Below, one piece after another: positions 10,014 to 21,582 of a stretch of DNA of 64,000 nucleotides. The stretch lies in NCBI GenBank assembly GCA_033032865.1, contig JAWHQI010000009.1, positions 14,154,001 to 14,218,000 on the forward strand, written 5' to 3'. The position numbers and the translations under genes were made by a program. The number at the start of each line of letters is the position of its first letter. Position 1 is the stretch's first letter. Source of the stretch: Dactylorhiza incarnata. Taxonomy: Eukaryota > Streptophyta > Magnoliopsida > Asparagales > Orchidaceae. The notes under the pieces are model-generated. The model saw only the letters and a list, made by a program, of their open reading frames with translations. It made no database searches and was not told the origin of the DNA.

Positions 10014-13000
10014 GTATCTCCATCCAATATAGCTGGGCTTGGTAGTCCATCGGGTTTCTGCGGGTGATGAGGATGATGTCCAAGTATGCCATGGACTTGA
10101 CTAACTCTTCGGGTATCATCTCTAGCCAATTCTCGGTTGTCGGAGGTTGTAGAATTAGGGCATAGACAACCTTGTTGGCCTTGTCGGGGTGCTATTCGAG
10201 GGCGAAGTTGTAATCGCATAAGAATTCTAACCACCGGCGTTGTCGAAGGTTCAGCTCCTTCTGGGTGAAAATGTATTTGAGGCTCTTGTGGTCGGATAAA
10301 ATTTCACATCTTATCCCATATAGGTAATGCCTCCAGAATTTTAGTGCGAATACTACATCACCCAGCTCTAGATCATGGGTTGCGTAGTTTAACTCATGAG
10401 CCTTCAACTGTTATGATGCGTAGGCGACTACTCTGCCATGCTGCATGAGTACGACTCCTAACCCTTTCAGCGACGCATCGGTGTAAATTTGGAAGCCATC
10501 AGTTCCACGAATGTTGCTTCGCATTCGGATGTCCATTGGAGCATGGTATCCTTCTTGGTGAGAGTGGTGAGGGGTAATGCGATCTTAGAAAAACCTTCCA
10601 CGAACCTGCGGTAGTAGCCGGTGAGACCCAGGAAGCTCCTGATATCTGCTGCTGACTTAAGTGGTGGCAAGTCTCGTACTGTCTGCACTTTGGCCTGGTC
10701 TACTGCTACCCAATTTTTGTTGATCGCGTGCCCAAGGAATCTGACTTCTTCCATCCAGAATCCACACTTACTGAATTTGGCGAAAAGCGAGTGTTCCCGC
10801 AACTTGAGTTACACCATGTGGAGGTGTCTGGAATGGTCTGTCTTATTCTTCGAGTAGATGAGTATGTCGTCTATGAACACTCTCACAAAGTGGTCCAGGA
10901 AGGGTTCAAATACTTTGTTCATTAGGGCCATAAAGGCGGACGGGGCATTGGTCAACCCAAACAGCATCACCATGAATTCATAGAGCCCGTTGCAGGAGCT
11001 GAAGGCTGTCTTGGGGATGTCCTCTTCCCGTACTCGAAGTTGGTAATAGCCAGACCTTAAGTCCATTTTGGAGAAGACGGAAGCGCCTTGCAATTGGTCG
11101 AATAATTCATCTATCCTAGGGAGTGGATATGTGTTTCAGATGGTGAGTTTGTTTAGTTCCCTGTAGTCTATGCACAAACAAATTGATCCGTCCTTCTTCT
11201 TGACGAACAGTACTTGGGCTCCCCAGGGTGAGGTGCTTGGACAAACAAAACCTGCATTGATTAGCTCCTGTAATTGTATTTTGAGCTTGGCTAGTTCCTT
11301 CGGGGCCATCTGATAAGGTGCTCGGGATACTGGTCGTGCTCCGTGGGCTAGTTCAATTTGGAAGTCTACTTCTCGTTGCGGGGGCAACCCTGGAAGGAAT
11401 TCAGGAATGACGTCTGGGAAGTCTCGGATTACGGGCACTTTGGTGAGTACTTGTGTCTTGTCCTCCATTTTGAAGTAGATCAGATACATCTCCTTTCGTC
11501 GGACTGCTTTGACTGTTCGGGTGGACATTAGAATGATGCGGGTGACAGATGGCATACCTGTCAGAGTGATAGATTGCCCATTCGGGTTCTGTAGGTTGAT
11601 CTCTCAGGCCGAGCAATTGATTTGGGCACTGTGCTCGGCCAACCAGTCCATTCCTAGGATGATGCCGAATCCGGTTATTGCTAGAATAGTCGCAAAGATT
11701 TCGAATTCTATGCCCCCAACATTGCCTGGAAAGAACACTTCTCTGTGGAAATTGTGTATGTCTGTCCAGGAATCGTATTCGTAATGACATTCCAAACGAT
11801 CGTACAGTGTTTCCTTTGTCTGCGATGAAATCCCGAGAGATGAAGGAATGTGTGGCACCGATATCGAATAGCGTTTTAGCGGGGTGACCTTCTACCAAAA
11901 GTAAACCTGGTAACATATATACATATACGATGATTACATGCTCTTTACAAATATACAGGAGGAGTAACTACATAGTATAAACCAAAATGCTATATCATAC
12001 ATCATATCATCTCAGTCTAGCATCGCTAACGAAAATATATACCTATCACTACGTCCGGTGCAGGTCCATGCTGAAGATCTAACGCGTAAGCCTCAAGCGG
12101 TGCTGCTCTGCCCTGTCTGGCCTGATCCTTTCCTGCCTGCAGGTCGTACTCTGCGACCTCCTCGTCCTCACCCTCTCTCTGCGGCTCCCTGCACTGCTCC
12201 TAAGCCGGGCCTACCTACTGCATGCGGGAAGAAAGCTCGAATGTGCCCAGGATTTTGGAAAAGGAAGTAGTTCCCGGCAAAGGGAACATCTCGTCGTGCG
12301 GCTGGGGCGGGCTGAGGTGCTGGAGCTGGTCGGGGTGCTGGGGCTGGAGGTACCTGTCGAGGCTGGGGTGCCTGCCTGTATGGCTGATAGCGGTGACGCT
12401 GTCTCCTATCACGGTCCTGCCTGCGAGGGCCTGTCCCTCTCTCTTTGTACGAAGTCCAGGGACCATCTATATGTCCTCTTCGCTGCTGGGCCACCATCCT
12501 CTGGTCCATCTCTAGTGCTGAAGCATGTGTAGAGATCGTGTGGAAGGTCGACTGTGAGATCATGATCAATGCCTGTCGGAGGTCATCTCATAGTCCCTGG
12601 TAAAACCTAGCAGCTCTGTCCCTATCTGTAGTTGCCAAAGTCCCAGTGAAGCGGGCTAAGTGAATAAACTCCGGCTGGTACTCCGACACCGTCCTCTCTC
12701 CCTATCGGATATGCAAGAATCGCTCCTGGAGAGCAACTCGGTCAGCGTCTGAGATGAAGTTCTCTAGGAAGGCCTCGAAAAACTCTCCCCATAAGACCGT
12801 GCTGAGTGGTCGCCCTCTAAATGTGGAGCGGCTGGTTGCCCTCCACCAGTCTCGGGCATAGCCCTCTAGTAAAGTCACTATCAAGGACAATGCGGCCACA
12901 TCGGGGCACATCATACCAACTAGAAGCTCCTCTACCCTCTCTACCCACTCCTCTACCTACGTGGCAGACTCAGTACCTTGGAAGATAGGAGTCCTTAGCC

Positions 13001-13365
13001 CCCGGAAGGACATTAGAAGGTCAGTGGGTACGGTGGCCTGCTGGGGTGGCCGTAGAATGGCCATCTGAAAGGTGTTTAGCAAAGCTGTCAGTGTCCATCC
13101 CAAGTCAGTCTCAGTAAAAGGGACTGCAGCTGGAGCAGCCGGAGCTGGTGGTGGAGTGGTAGTATGGTACTGATCCCTAGAGGAAGACCTTCCGTTACTG
13201 GACTCCGGTATTTGGAGAAGTAACAAACGAACATCAGTATATGCAAAAGTAAGGGAATTTTGCAGAACTGGCTGAAACGGAAGCGGAAAGCATGTGGATG
13301 TACTTCTGTGCAGTTTAGGATCCTTAAACCTTAAACCTAAGGGTCCACCAGGCTTCCGCTGCGTG
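10014..13365 (-). pseudogene. gag-pol: Element G gag-PR-RT-RNase H, Ty3-gypsy chromovirus-like, degenerate
   Basis: Reading the minus strand from 13365 downward: gag with LLEGYARDWWRA and ADRVALQERFLHIR (12702-12914); a Pro/Arg-rich region whose zinc-knuckle Cys are lost (FQNPGHIRAFF near 12220); protease with LFDIGATHSFIS (D-I-G codons at 11857-11865); RT with [19 protein letters not shown] (11555-11136) and FIDDILIYS (about 10830-10870); and RNase H/connection with GHAINKN...FLGLTGYYRRFVEGF (10802-10467), ending in a [11 protein letters not shown] region. The best match from memory is the Tekay/Del group. Frame breaks occur at several places. Integrase would lie left of element A, outside the window. 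H interrupts the 5' side at 13366-13370. Confidence 0.85.
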
Positions 13366-13546
13366 GTTTGTGTTGGAGTTGCCATTGTGATCTAGAAGTG
13401 GTCAAACATGTAATCTCACTGCCAACGCGATATGAGCCTGCAGGGTCGCACATAAGAGCATGTGGAGAAGTTGGAAGATTGACTGTGTTGGTAAAGGTTA
13501 CCAATCACCATATAGAATGGGAAAGTCCAGCAAATGTTGCTGTCTG

Positions 13547-13909
13547 AATTCGTCGGATATGATTCGTCGGAATTCGTCGGGTTTACACGGATAGGATTCG
13601 TCGGATATGATTCGTCGGAATTCGTCGGGTTTACACGGATTGGATTCGTCGGATTCGTCGGGATTCGTCGGGTCATTCCGTGGAAACTCGACGAACTGTG
13701 ACAGAGATCCTTCACTCGACAAAGTGTTGTCGTCTGTCTGGATTCGTCGGAATTCGTCGGGATTCGTCGGGTCATTCCGTGGAATCTCGACGAATTATCA
13801 CAGAGAGCCTTGACTAGGCAATTGTTGCCGTCTGTTGTGATTCGTCGGAATTCGTCGGATTGTCCCGTGAAATCTCGACGAATGGTGTCCCGTGGAATCC
13901 CGACGAATT
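13547..13909. repeat. ATTCGTCGG / CTCGACGAA array in U3 of element H
   Basis: About a dozen ATTCGTCGG units, several as head-to-tail pairs (GATTCGTCGGAATTCGTCGG), are mixed with three inverted TCGACGAA or CGACGAATT units and a repeated ATTCCGTGGAA spacer. The array ends about 70 bp upstream of the TATA box. The copy in the 3' LTR is at 20640-21002. Confidence 0.88.
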
Positions 13910-13981
13910 GTAACAGAACCCCTAATTCTGCTGTGTGGTCTGCGGATAGCGATTCTTCTAGAAGCCTGTTTATGCTTTGAG

Positions 13982-13990
13982 TATAAATAG
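13982..13990 (+). promoter_or_regulatory. TATA box of element H LTR
   Basis: TATAAATAG lies just downstream of the U3 array; the 3' LTR copy is at 21075-21083. Position and sequence fit the core promoter for the genomic RNA. Confidence 0.75.
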
Positions 13991-14485
13991 ATCTTCTTTA
14001 GGGTTCTTATCAACACACGAAAAGAAGAGCCGACGGAAGGGTTCCGCTCGCCCTCGTCGGAAGAAGTTCCGATAGAACCCTAGACGGAAGTGTTCCATCG
14101 TTCGTTCGCCTCCGCCGACCCCTTCTCCGGCGATCGTCGCCGTCATTGTTCTTCCTGGAGCGAACCTAGCAGTTCGTGGAAGTGCAAGGTGCATCCGTTC
14201 TTCCTTCCGAGTTGCGTGCGACGTGATTTGGCGTTCTCCCGGCTCGTGTGGACTTCTGTAGAGACGTAGACACAATTCTACGTGAGAACTCTTCTTGCCA
14301 CCGACAGGAATCAACTCTTGGAGCATCTTGGTTGGATTTGATCCAACCCCATTGAGGTAATTTTTACCTAGTATTTTATTAACTTCTTGATTCAACATTC
14401 ATGGCCGATCCAAGCACTTTTGGGTTGTTTCTGTTTATTTCCGCTGCGCCTACATCTGATGTATGGTTCTAGAAAAACCCAACAG

Positions 14486-14497
14486 TGGTATCAGAGC
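14486..14497 (+). other. Primer binding site, initiator tRNA-Met (element H)
   Basis: TGGTATCAGAGC lies 1 nt after the 5' LTR and matches perfectly the usual initiator tRNA-Met PBS of plant copia elements. Confidence 0.95.
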
Positions 14498-15529
14498 TAG
14501 GTTCTGGTCTTGGATGTTGTTTCAGAAGTTTGGTTATTCCAGTACGTGCAAATCTAGGTATTTAGAAGCGTTCTAAATGTCAAGATTTCTTCCTGGAACA
14601 TCAAATGTTGATGATTTTAAAAAGGGGTCTTGGAACCCCGCCAGGAACGTCTGGGATTTCGTGGTCATTTCTAACTGTTAGAAATTGTTGTCTCCTTAGC
14701 AGTAACCGTCCCTCAAGTGGTTAATGAACCCTTCTATTGTTTTGGATTTTGAATCCAACAATGAGAGACGAGCTTGTCTACTGCTTTAAGTCGAGTTGTC
14801 TTTGCCTTTGTCCAATGCATGTAAATCTGAAGATTTGGAAGAGTTCTAAATGTCCAGATTTAGCCTTTTCGTCTATCAAAGGTTGATAGTCTTATGTTGT
14901 GCACATAAGGGATGCATGTGGATTTAAGAAAGCTTGTTTTTCTGTGGATGTGCACTTTGATCAAATGTTGATCATGGTTAAGTGTTAACCTATTATTAAA
15001 ATTAAAATCCCTTCATCAAATATTAAGTGTTCGGATGCCTTCCGATGGATGACACTCTTCCTGCCTCGATCGATGAAGTGTGGGCTTGCCAAAGCAAGGT
15101 GCATTAATCTATCTTGGTAAGGGTGCGAGCGGATAATTGTGATATCCCACTGTCGACATCGGGTCTAACTTAACTAGGTGACCTCAAAGGTTGAGTGCCT
15201 AGAGGCATAGGGTTGGCATGCTCCATATGATGGATGCGAATAAGGAGTTATTCACCAGCCATACAAGAATTGCATGAGGATGCAATTGGCAAGCGTTGCC
15301 TACCTAAATAACCGCATTATGAGAGGAACGCCAAAGCGGACTCGTGGTGTTGGTGAAATACGGATCTTGTCCACTAAGAGAGTAGCTCGCATGGACTCTC
15401 CGAATTGATAGTGAGGGCCATCAATTTGAATAAAATAGTGGGAGTATTTAATTGAAGTCCAAATTAAAATAAATTGTATTTTGGAATTTTGGTACTAATT
15501 AGATTCTGCATGAATTCTTGTAGAATTCC
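14498..15529 (+). other. Element H untranslated leader (about 1.0 kb)
   Basis: This stretch between PBS and gag has no ORF of note. Such a long leader usually holds packaging and dimerisation signals, but I cannot point to one. Short inverted stretches are visible (e.g. TCAAATGTTGATCATGG near 14960) without a clear structure. Confidence 0.6.
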
Positions 15530-18500
15530 ATGGCAAGTGGTTCACATTCCACCTTGTCCCTAAGAGCTATCCTTGAGAAGGACAAGCTTAGTGGGACGAA
15601 TTATATGGACTGGTATAGGAACCTGAGAATTGTTCTCAGGCAAGAGCGAAAGCTCTACTTCTTGGAAGAAGAAGCCCCCGAGGTGCCGACCGGGAACTCG
15701 TCCCGTGTTGATAAGGATGCTTATAAGAAGTATACCGATGACGCCTTAGACGTCGAGTGCCTTATGCTTGCCACCATGAACTCTGAGCTTCAGAAGCAAC
15801 ATGAGAACATGGGGTGCAAGGAGATTGACGAGCACCTAAAGAAAATGTTTCAAGGGCAAGCTCGTCAAGAGAGGTTCGATGTCACGAAGGCCTTATTTCA
15901 GTGCAAAATGGGAGCTCGAGACTCAGTTGGTACTCACGTACTCAAGATGATTGGGTATATAGAGAACCTGGAGAGACTGGGTTTTCCTCTGGGTCAAGAG
16001 TTGGCCACAGATCTTATCCTGCAATCGTTGCCGGATAGTTATGAGCAGTTCGTCTTGAACTATAACATGAATGAAATAGACAAGACACTGCCCGAGCTCC
16101 TAGGCATGTTGCGAACTGCCGAAATAAACATGAAGAAGGCCAAGCCTGCTAGTCCCATATTGATGGTACATAAAGGCAAGGGTAAGGCCAAGGGCTTCAA
16201 GAAGACGAAGGTGGGACCTAAGTCACATCTTGAGCCCAAATCTTCTGCGCTGAAAAAGAAGAGCACCGTGAAGGAAGGGAAATGCCACCACTGTGGCAAG
16301 GCTGGTCATTGGAGGAGGAATTGTCCTTCGTACATTGAGGGTCTGCAGAAAATGAAGGGAGGTATGACTTCCGCTTCGGATATTTATGTTATAGAGATAA
16401 ACCTTTCTGCTCCTTCATCTTGGGTATTGGATATCGGATGTGGTTCTCACATTTGTACAAATGTGCAGGAACTAGGAAGGAGGAGATTGCTGAGTAAAGG
16501 AGAGGTGGACCTACGTGTCGGCAATGGAGCAAGAGTTGCTGCTGTAGCCGTAGGGGTTTACCGTCTTTCTTTGCCCAGTGGGCTTGTAATAGAACTTGAT
16601 AATTGTTATTATGTTCCGGCCATAACTAGAAACATTATATCCATTTCATGCCTAGACATGATTGGATTTTCTTTTATAATTAAGAACAATTGTTGTTCTA
16701 TATTTAAGAATGATGTTTGTTATGCTGTAGCTCAATTGTTTAATGGTCTTTATGTTTTGAACCTGGACCATCCGATCTATAATGTAGATAATAATAAAAG
16801 ACTAAGAACAAATGACTCAAATCCTACATATCTCTGGCATTGTCGTTTGGGCCATATAAATGAGAAGCGCATATCCAAGCTCCATAAAGATGGACTATTG
16901 GACTCATTTGATTATGAATCATTTGAGCGATGTGAGTCTTGTTTATTAGGCAAGATGACTAAAGCCCCTTTCACTGGTTATACTGAGAGGGCTGAGGATC
17001 TCTTGGGTGTTGTACATAGTGATGTATGCGGACCCATGAGTTCTATGGCTAGAGGTGGGTTTTTCTACTTCGTTACATTTACTGATGATTTCAGTAGATA
17101 CGGATACGTGTATCTTATGAAGTGCAAATCCGAAACCTTTGAAAAGTTCAAAGAGTTTGAGAATGAAGTGGAGAACCAATTGGGTAAAAAGGTTAAAGCA
17201 CTCCGATCTGATCGAGGTGGCGAATACCTGAGTCATGAGTTCCGTGATCATCTGAAAGAGTGTGGTATTGTATCACAACTCACTCCACCTAGGACACCGC
17301 AGCATAATGGTGTGTCTGAGAGGAGAAATCGTACTCTGTTAGACATGGTACGGTCGATGATGAGTCATGCAGACTTGCCTGTTTCCTTTTGGGGTTTTGC
17401 TTTAGAGACTGCTGCAATGACACTGAATCGCGCTCCGACGAAAACGGTTCTAAAGACACCATATGAGATATGGACTGGGAAGCGTCCTAGTATGTCGTTC
17501 ATTAAAATTTGGGGCTGTGAGGCATACGTACGACGTCAAATGCCTGACAAGCTGGAACCCAAATCAGATAAGTGTTATCTGGTGGGATATCCTAAGGAAA
17601 CGAAGGGATATTACTTTTACCTACCGTCTGAGGGCAAAGTGTTTGTCGCAAGGACGGGTGTCTTCTTGGAGAAAGAGTTCTTATCAAGAAAGACGCAAAA
17701 GGTAGAACTTGAAGAAGTTCAAGAACCACAAATAGTGAATGAACCAGAGTTGGATTCTGAGCCAGGACTACAAGATGTTGTAGCTAGAGAACCTGCTCAC
17801 GAAACACAAGTCCTACGTAGATCTGGTAGACCAAGATTTGAGCCTGAGAGATATGGATTTCTCGTGTCTCAAATAGGTAATGTGTTGCTTATGGATCATG
17901 ATGATGAACCAGCAACCTACCAAGAGGCTATGAATGGACCGGACTCCGACAAATGGCTTGAGGCTATGAAATCCGAAATGGACTCCATGTATATAAACCA
18001 AGTTTGGAACTTGGTGGAACCACCTGAAGGGGTACGACCCATAGGGTGCAAGTGGGTCTTCAAGAAGAAGACCGACATGGATGGGAATGTACAGACATTC
18101 AAAGGGCGACTGGTGGCTAAGGGTTTCAAGCAAATTCATGGTATTGACTATGATGAGACCTTTTCCCCTGTTGCCATGATAAAGTCCATTAGGATATTGC
18201 TTGCTATTGCTGCGTATTATGACTACGAGATCTGGCAGATGGATGTCAAAACGGCTTTCCTAAATGGAAACCTCCTTGAGGAAGTGTACATGACACAACC
18301 CGAGGGTTTTGTATCCCCAAATGAAGCCACTAAAATATGCAAGCTGATTAAGTCCATCTATGGATTGAAACAAGCCTCTAGAAGTTGGAATCTTCGTTTT
18401 GATGAGAAGATCAAAGAGTTTGGTTTTGTCAAGAATGAAGATGAACCGTGTGTTTACAAGCGAATCAGTGGGAGCATTGTTGTCTTCCTGATATTGTATG

Positions 18501-19486
18501 TAGATGACATACTGCTGATCGGGAATGACATACCTACCCTGAAAGTTGTTAAGAACAACCTAGGGAACTGCTTTTCTATGAAGGACTTGGGTGAAGCGAC
18601 TTACATACTCGGTATTAAGATCTATAGAGATAGATCGAAGAAGTTGCTGGGTTTGACCCAGAGTACGTACATTGACAAGGTGTTGAAGCGGTTCAACATG
18701 CTTGAGTCCAAGAAAGGATTTTTGCCCATGTCTCATGGTGTGAATCTCTCTAAGGACCAGTGTCCAAAATCTTGCGAAGATAAGGACCGCATGAAGTCGA
18801 TTCCATATGCTTCGGCAATTGGGTCAATCATGTATGCAATGTTATGTACTCGACCCGATGTCTCTTTTGCTTTGAGCATGACTAGCAGGTATCAGTCTGA
18901 TCCCGGTGAATGTCACTGGATAGCCGTAAAGAATATCCTGAAGTACTTGAGAAGGACTAAGGATGTATTCTTGGTGTATGGTGGAAAGGAAGAGCTCGTT
19001 GTAAGTGGTTACACGGATGCCAGCTTCCAAACTGATAGGGATGATTCAAAGTCTCAGTCAGGGTTTGTGTTTTGCCTGAATGGAGGAGCTGTGAGCTGGA
19101 AGAGTTCCAAGCAAGAGACAGTTGCTGATTCTACAACTGAGGCCGAGTATATCGCTGCAGCTAATGCAGCGAAGGAGGCTGTATGGATTAGGAAATTCAT
19201 CGGCGAGCTAGATGTAGTTCCTAGCATTGTTGGTCCCGTAGTTCTCTACTGTGATAACAATGGTGCAATTGCACAATCTAAGGAACCTAGATCCCATCAG
19301 CGCTCCAAGCACATACTTCGGCGGTTCCATCTTATTCGTGAGATTGTCGAACGAGGAGATGTGAACATTTGCAGAGTGCCGACTGAGGAGAATATTGCAG
19401 ATCCACTGACAAAGCCTCTCGCGCAGAGAAAGCATGATGGTCATACTAGATCAATGGGTATACGATACCTGAATGATCAACTCTAG
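15530..19486 (+). CDS. gag-pol: Element H gag-pol polyprotein, 1,318 aa, intact frame
   Basis: A single frame encodes everything needed for a copia replication cycle in cytoplasmic virus-like particles and nuclear integration. Residues about 1-245 are UBN2-type gag (KLSGTNYMDWYRNLRIVLRQ). A CCHC knuckle, CHHCGKAGHWRRNC, is at 252-265. The protease motif is at 301-303 and reads D-I-G where D-S/T-G is expected. Integrase has H437, H441, C468 and C471, then D498, D561 (LRSDRGGEY) and E597 (NGVSERRNR). RT has KGRLVAKGF, QMDVKTAFLNGNL and YVDD at 990-993. RNase H has TEAEYIAA and SKHILRRFHLI. The ATG at 15530 precedes the gag motif; no upstream in-frame alternative is needed. Length is normal for the family. 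With D-I-G, maturation may fail, so mobility may depend on protease supplied by another copy. Confidence 0.96.
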   Translation: MASGSHSTLSLRAILEKDKLSGTNYMDWYRNLRIVLRQERKLYFLEEEAPEVPTGNSSRVDKDAYKKYTDDALDVECLMLATMNSELQKQHENMGCKEIDEHLKKMFQGQARQERFDVTKALFQCKMGARDSVGTHVLKMIGYIENLERLGFPLGQELATDLILQSLPDSYEQFVLNYNMNEIDKTLPELLGMLRTAEINMKKAKPASPILMVHKGKGKAKGFKKTKVGPKSHLEPKSSALKKKSTVKEGKCHHCGKAGHWRRNCPSYIEGLQKMKGGMTSASDIYVIEINLSAPSSWVLDIGCGSHICTNVQELGRRRLLSKGEVDLRVGNGARVAAVAVGVYRLSLPSGLVIELDNCYYVPAITRNIISISCLDMIGFSFIIKNNCCSIFKNDVCYAVAQLFNGLYVLNLDHPIYNVDNNKRLRTNDSNPTYLWHCRLGHINEKRISKLHKDGLLDSFDYESFERCESCLLGKMTKAPFTGYTERAEDLLGVVHSDVCGPMSSMARGGFFYFVTFTDDFSRYGYVYLMKCKSETFEKFKEFENEVENQLGKKVKALRSDRGGEYLSHEFRDHLKECGIVSQLTPPRTPQHNGVSERRNRTLLDMVRSMMSHADLPVSFWGFALETAAMTLNRAPTKTVLKTPYEIWTGKRPSMSFIKIWGCEAYVRRQMPDKLEPKSDKCYLVGYPKETKGYYFYLPSEGKVFVARTGVFLEKEFLSRKTQKVELEEVQEPQIVNEPELDSEPGLQDVVAREPAHETQVLRRSGRPRFEPERYGFLVSQIGNVLLMDHDDEPATYQEAMNGPDSDKWLEAMKSEMDSMYINQVWNLVEPPEGVRPIGCKWVFKKKTDMDGNVQTFKGRLVAKGFKQIHGIDYDETFSPVAMIKSIRILLAIAAYYDYEIWQMDVKTAFLNGNLLEEVYMTQPEGFVSPNEATKICKLIKSIYGLKQASRSWNLRFDEKIKEFGFVKNEDEPCVYKRISGSIVVFLILYVDDILLIGNDIPTLKVVKNNLGNCFSMKDLGEATYILGIKIYRDRSKKLLGLTQSTYIDKVLKRFNMLESKKGFLPMSHGVNLSKDQCPKSCEDKDRMKSIPYASAIGSIMYAMLCTRPDVSFALSMTSRYQSDPGECHWIAVKNILKYLRRTKDVFLVYGGKEELVVSGYTDASFQTDRDDSKSQSGFVFCLNGGAVSWKSSKQETVADSTTEAEYIAAANAAKEAVWIRKFIGELDVVPSIVGPVVLYCDNNGAIAQSKEPRSHQRSKHILRRFHLIREIVERGDVNICRVPTEENIADPLTKPLAQRKHDGHTRSMGIRYLNDQL

Positions 19487-20452
19487 TGGGAGTCTTGTGG
19501 GTTGCATGTAAAATAAATATTCTGTTGGCTGTTTAAAATTTATTCATATGATGAATTGTGTACCAATTATTTCTTTTTACGATTAATGGCAAGTTCTTTT
19601 ATTACGATATACTGTTTCTATATGATAGAATAAAATTCGTGATAAATACCCTTAGAATGTTCGCTTCCATAGGACATCAAGTACGAGACTTGAATGTGAG
19701 AGCCTATGATTTCGAAGCTTCATTCTTAAAAGGTCCCTGGTCGAGGTATCATCGTAGAAGCTAAGGGTGATGATGATACATTAAGACTAGCATGTGTGTT
19801 GACTGATGACCGGTTCTCACAGGTCATGATATTGTGATATCAAGTCATCACGTGGGTACTTGTTAGTGAACAAGTTGTACTGGACAGACCCAACCTGAGA
19901 CTACTTTGTGGATTGTTACTTAAAAGTGTCACAAGTAGGTCTCATTTGACAATGGTGTTGTGGTCCTTTGACCTGAAGTCACAGCATTCACCGAGTGAGG
20001 AAGAGCGTGCTTTGATGTCATCTAAAGTCTTCCTTGAAGAAGGTTGATGATAAGGGTGGTGGTTGGGTACGTTACGAATCATTTGGGTGTTTGGGTGTGA
20101 GCAGATATGGGATTTGTCCTCCTATATAACAGGAGTTGCATCCATGGGCCCCTTGATGGAATTGGACTGGGAAATGCATGGCCATGCTTGGTTGAGTCAA
20201 TATGTGATATTGAGCTCACCATTCTCTGGAAGTCCGTTCTAGATCAAGAAACTTGGATTGAGCTATTATGAGGGTGACACGGTCCATACCTCTAGTTCTT
20301 TCCGGATGTAAGGGACAAAGGGACAAAGACAACGCTGGAACATTGGTCATAAAGGCTTATGAGTTATGAACTCGTATTGCTTGGGGAGCAATGATGCATT
20401 GCTAGATGCCGCTCATTGTTTGTAAGGTTTTTGGTTTGATACTTTCAAGATC
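19487..20452 (+). other. Element H 3' untranslated region (about 1.0 kb)
   Basis: It lies between the pol stop and the PPT. I see no ORF over about 70 codons that looks coding and no array of the GTCGA type. Confidence 0.6.
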
Positions 20453-20463
20453 AAGTGGGAGAC
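20453..20463 (+). other. Polypurine tract (element H)
   Basis: AAGTGGGAGAC abuts the 3' LTR start at 20464. Confidence 0.85.
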
Positions 20464-21577
20464 TGTTGGAGTTGCCATTGTGATCTAGAAGTGGTCAAAC
20501 ATGTAATCTCACTGCCAACGCGATATGAGCCTGCAGGGTCGCACATAAGAGCATGTGGAGAAGTTGGAAGATTGACTGTGTTGGTAAAGGTTACCAATCA
20601 CCATATAGAATGGGGAAGTCCAGCAAATGTTGCTGTCTGAATTCGTCGGATATGATTCGTCGGAATTCGTCGGGTTTACACGGATAGGATTCGTCGGATA
20701 TGATTCGTCGGAATTCGTCGGGTTTACACGGATTGGATTCGTCGGATTCGTCGGGATTCGTCGGGTCATTCCGTGGAAACTCGACGAACTGTGACAGAGA
20801 TCCTTCACTCGGCAAAGTGTTGTCGTATGTCTGGATTCGTCGGAATTCGTCGGGATTCGTCGGGTCATTCCGTGGAATCTCGACGAATTATCACAGAGAG
20901 CCTTGACTAGGCAATTGTTGCCGTCTGTTGTGATTCGTCGGAATTCGTCGGATTGTCCCGTGAAATCTCGACGAATGGTGTCCCGTGGAATCCCGACGAA
21001 TTGTAACAGAACCCCTAATTCTGCTGTGTGGTCTGCGGATAGCGATTCTTCTAGAAGCCTGTTTATGCTTTGAGTATAAATAGATCTTCTTTAGGGTTCT
21101 TATCAACACACGAAAAGAAGAGCCGACGGAAGGGTTCCGCTCGCCCTCGTCGGAAGAAGTTCCGATAGAAACCTAGACGGAAGTGTTCCGTCGTTCGTTC
21201 GCCTCCGCCGACCCCTTCTCCGGCGATCGTCGCCGTCATTGTTCTTCCTGGAGCGAACCTAGCAGTTCGTGGAAGTGCAAGGTGCAGCCGTTCTTCCTTC
21301 CGAGTTGCGTGCGACGTGATTTGGCGTTCTCCCGGCTCGTGTGGACTTCTGTAGAGACGTAGACACAATTCTACGTGAGAACTCTTCTTGCCACCGACAG
21401 GAATCAACTCTTGGAGCATCTTGGTTGGATTTGATCCAACCCCATTGAGGTAATTTTTACCTAGTATTTTATTAACTTCTTGATTCAACATTCATGGCCG
21501 ATCCAAGCACTTTTGGGTTGTTTCTGTTTATTTCCGCTGCGCCTACATCTGATGTATGGTTCTAGAAAAACCCAACA
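20464..21577 (+). repeat. Element H 3' LTR (1,114 bp)
   Basis: It has the same length as the 5' LTR with six substitutions. Two of the six fall in or next to the U3 array. It is followed at once by the TSD GTTTG. Confidence 0.97.
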
Positions 21578-21582
21578 GTTTG

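Larger units (their letters stand above)
13371..14484 (+). repeat. Element H 5' LTR (1,114 bp)
   Basis: It begins TGTTGGAGTTGCC and ends CCCAACA. U3 carries the CGTCGG/TCGACGA array (13547-13909) and the TATA box TATAAATAG (13982-13990). Confidence 0.97.
13371..21577 (+). mobile_element. Element H: full-length, near-intact Ty1-copia retrotransposon
   Basis: Both LTRs are 1,114 bp and differ at 6 positions by manual alignment (about 99.5% identical). A perfect 5-bp TSD, GTTTG, is at 13366-13370 and 21578-21582. The element has a PBS, a single 1,318-codon gag-pol ORF and a PPT, with no insertion inside. It sits in element G upstream of G's gag. It is the youngest LTR insertion in the window by LTR divergence. 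The only obvious functional lesion is in the protease active site. Its gag and pol are not close to those of A, B, D and E, so it belongs to another copia lineage. Confidence 0.97.

Noticed and set aside
13607..13813. Short ORFs with SSGFVGSFRG or TNPDESDESNP repeats in H's LTRs
   Set aside because: They are translations of the CGTCGG array and appear identically in both LTRs.
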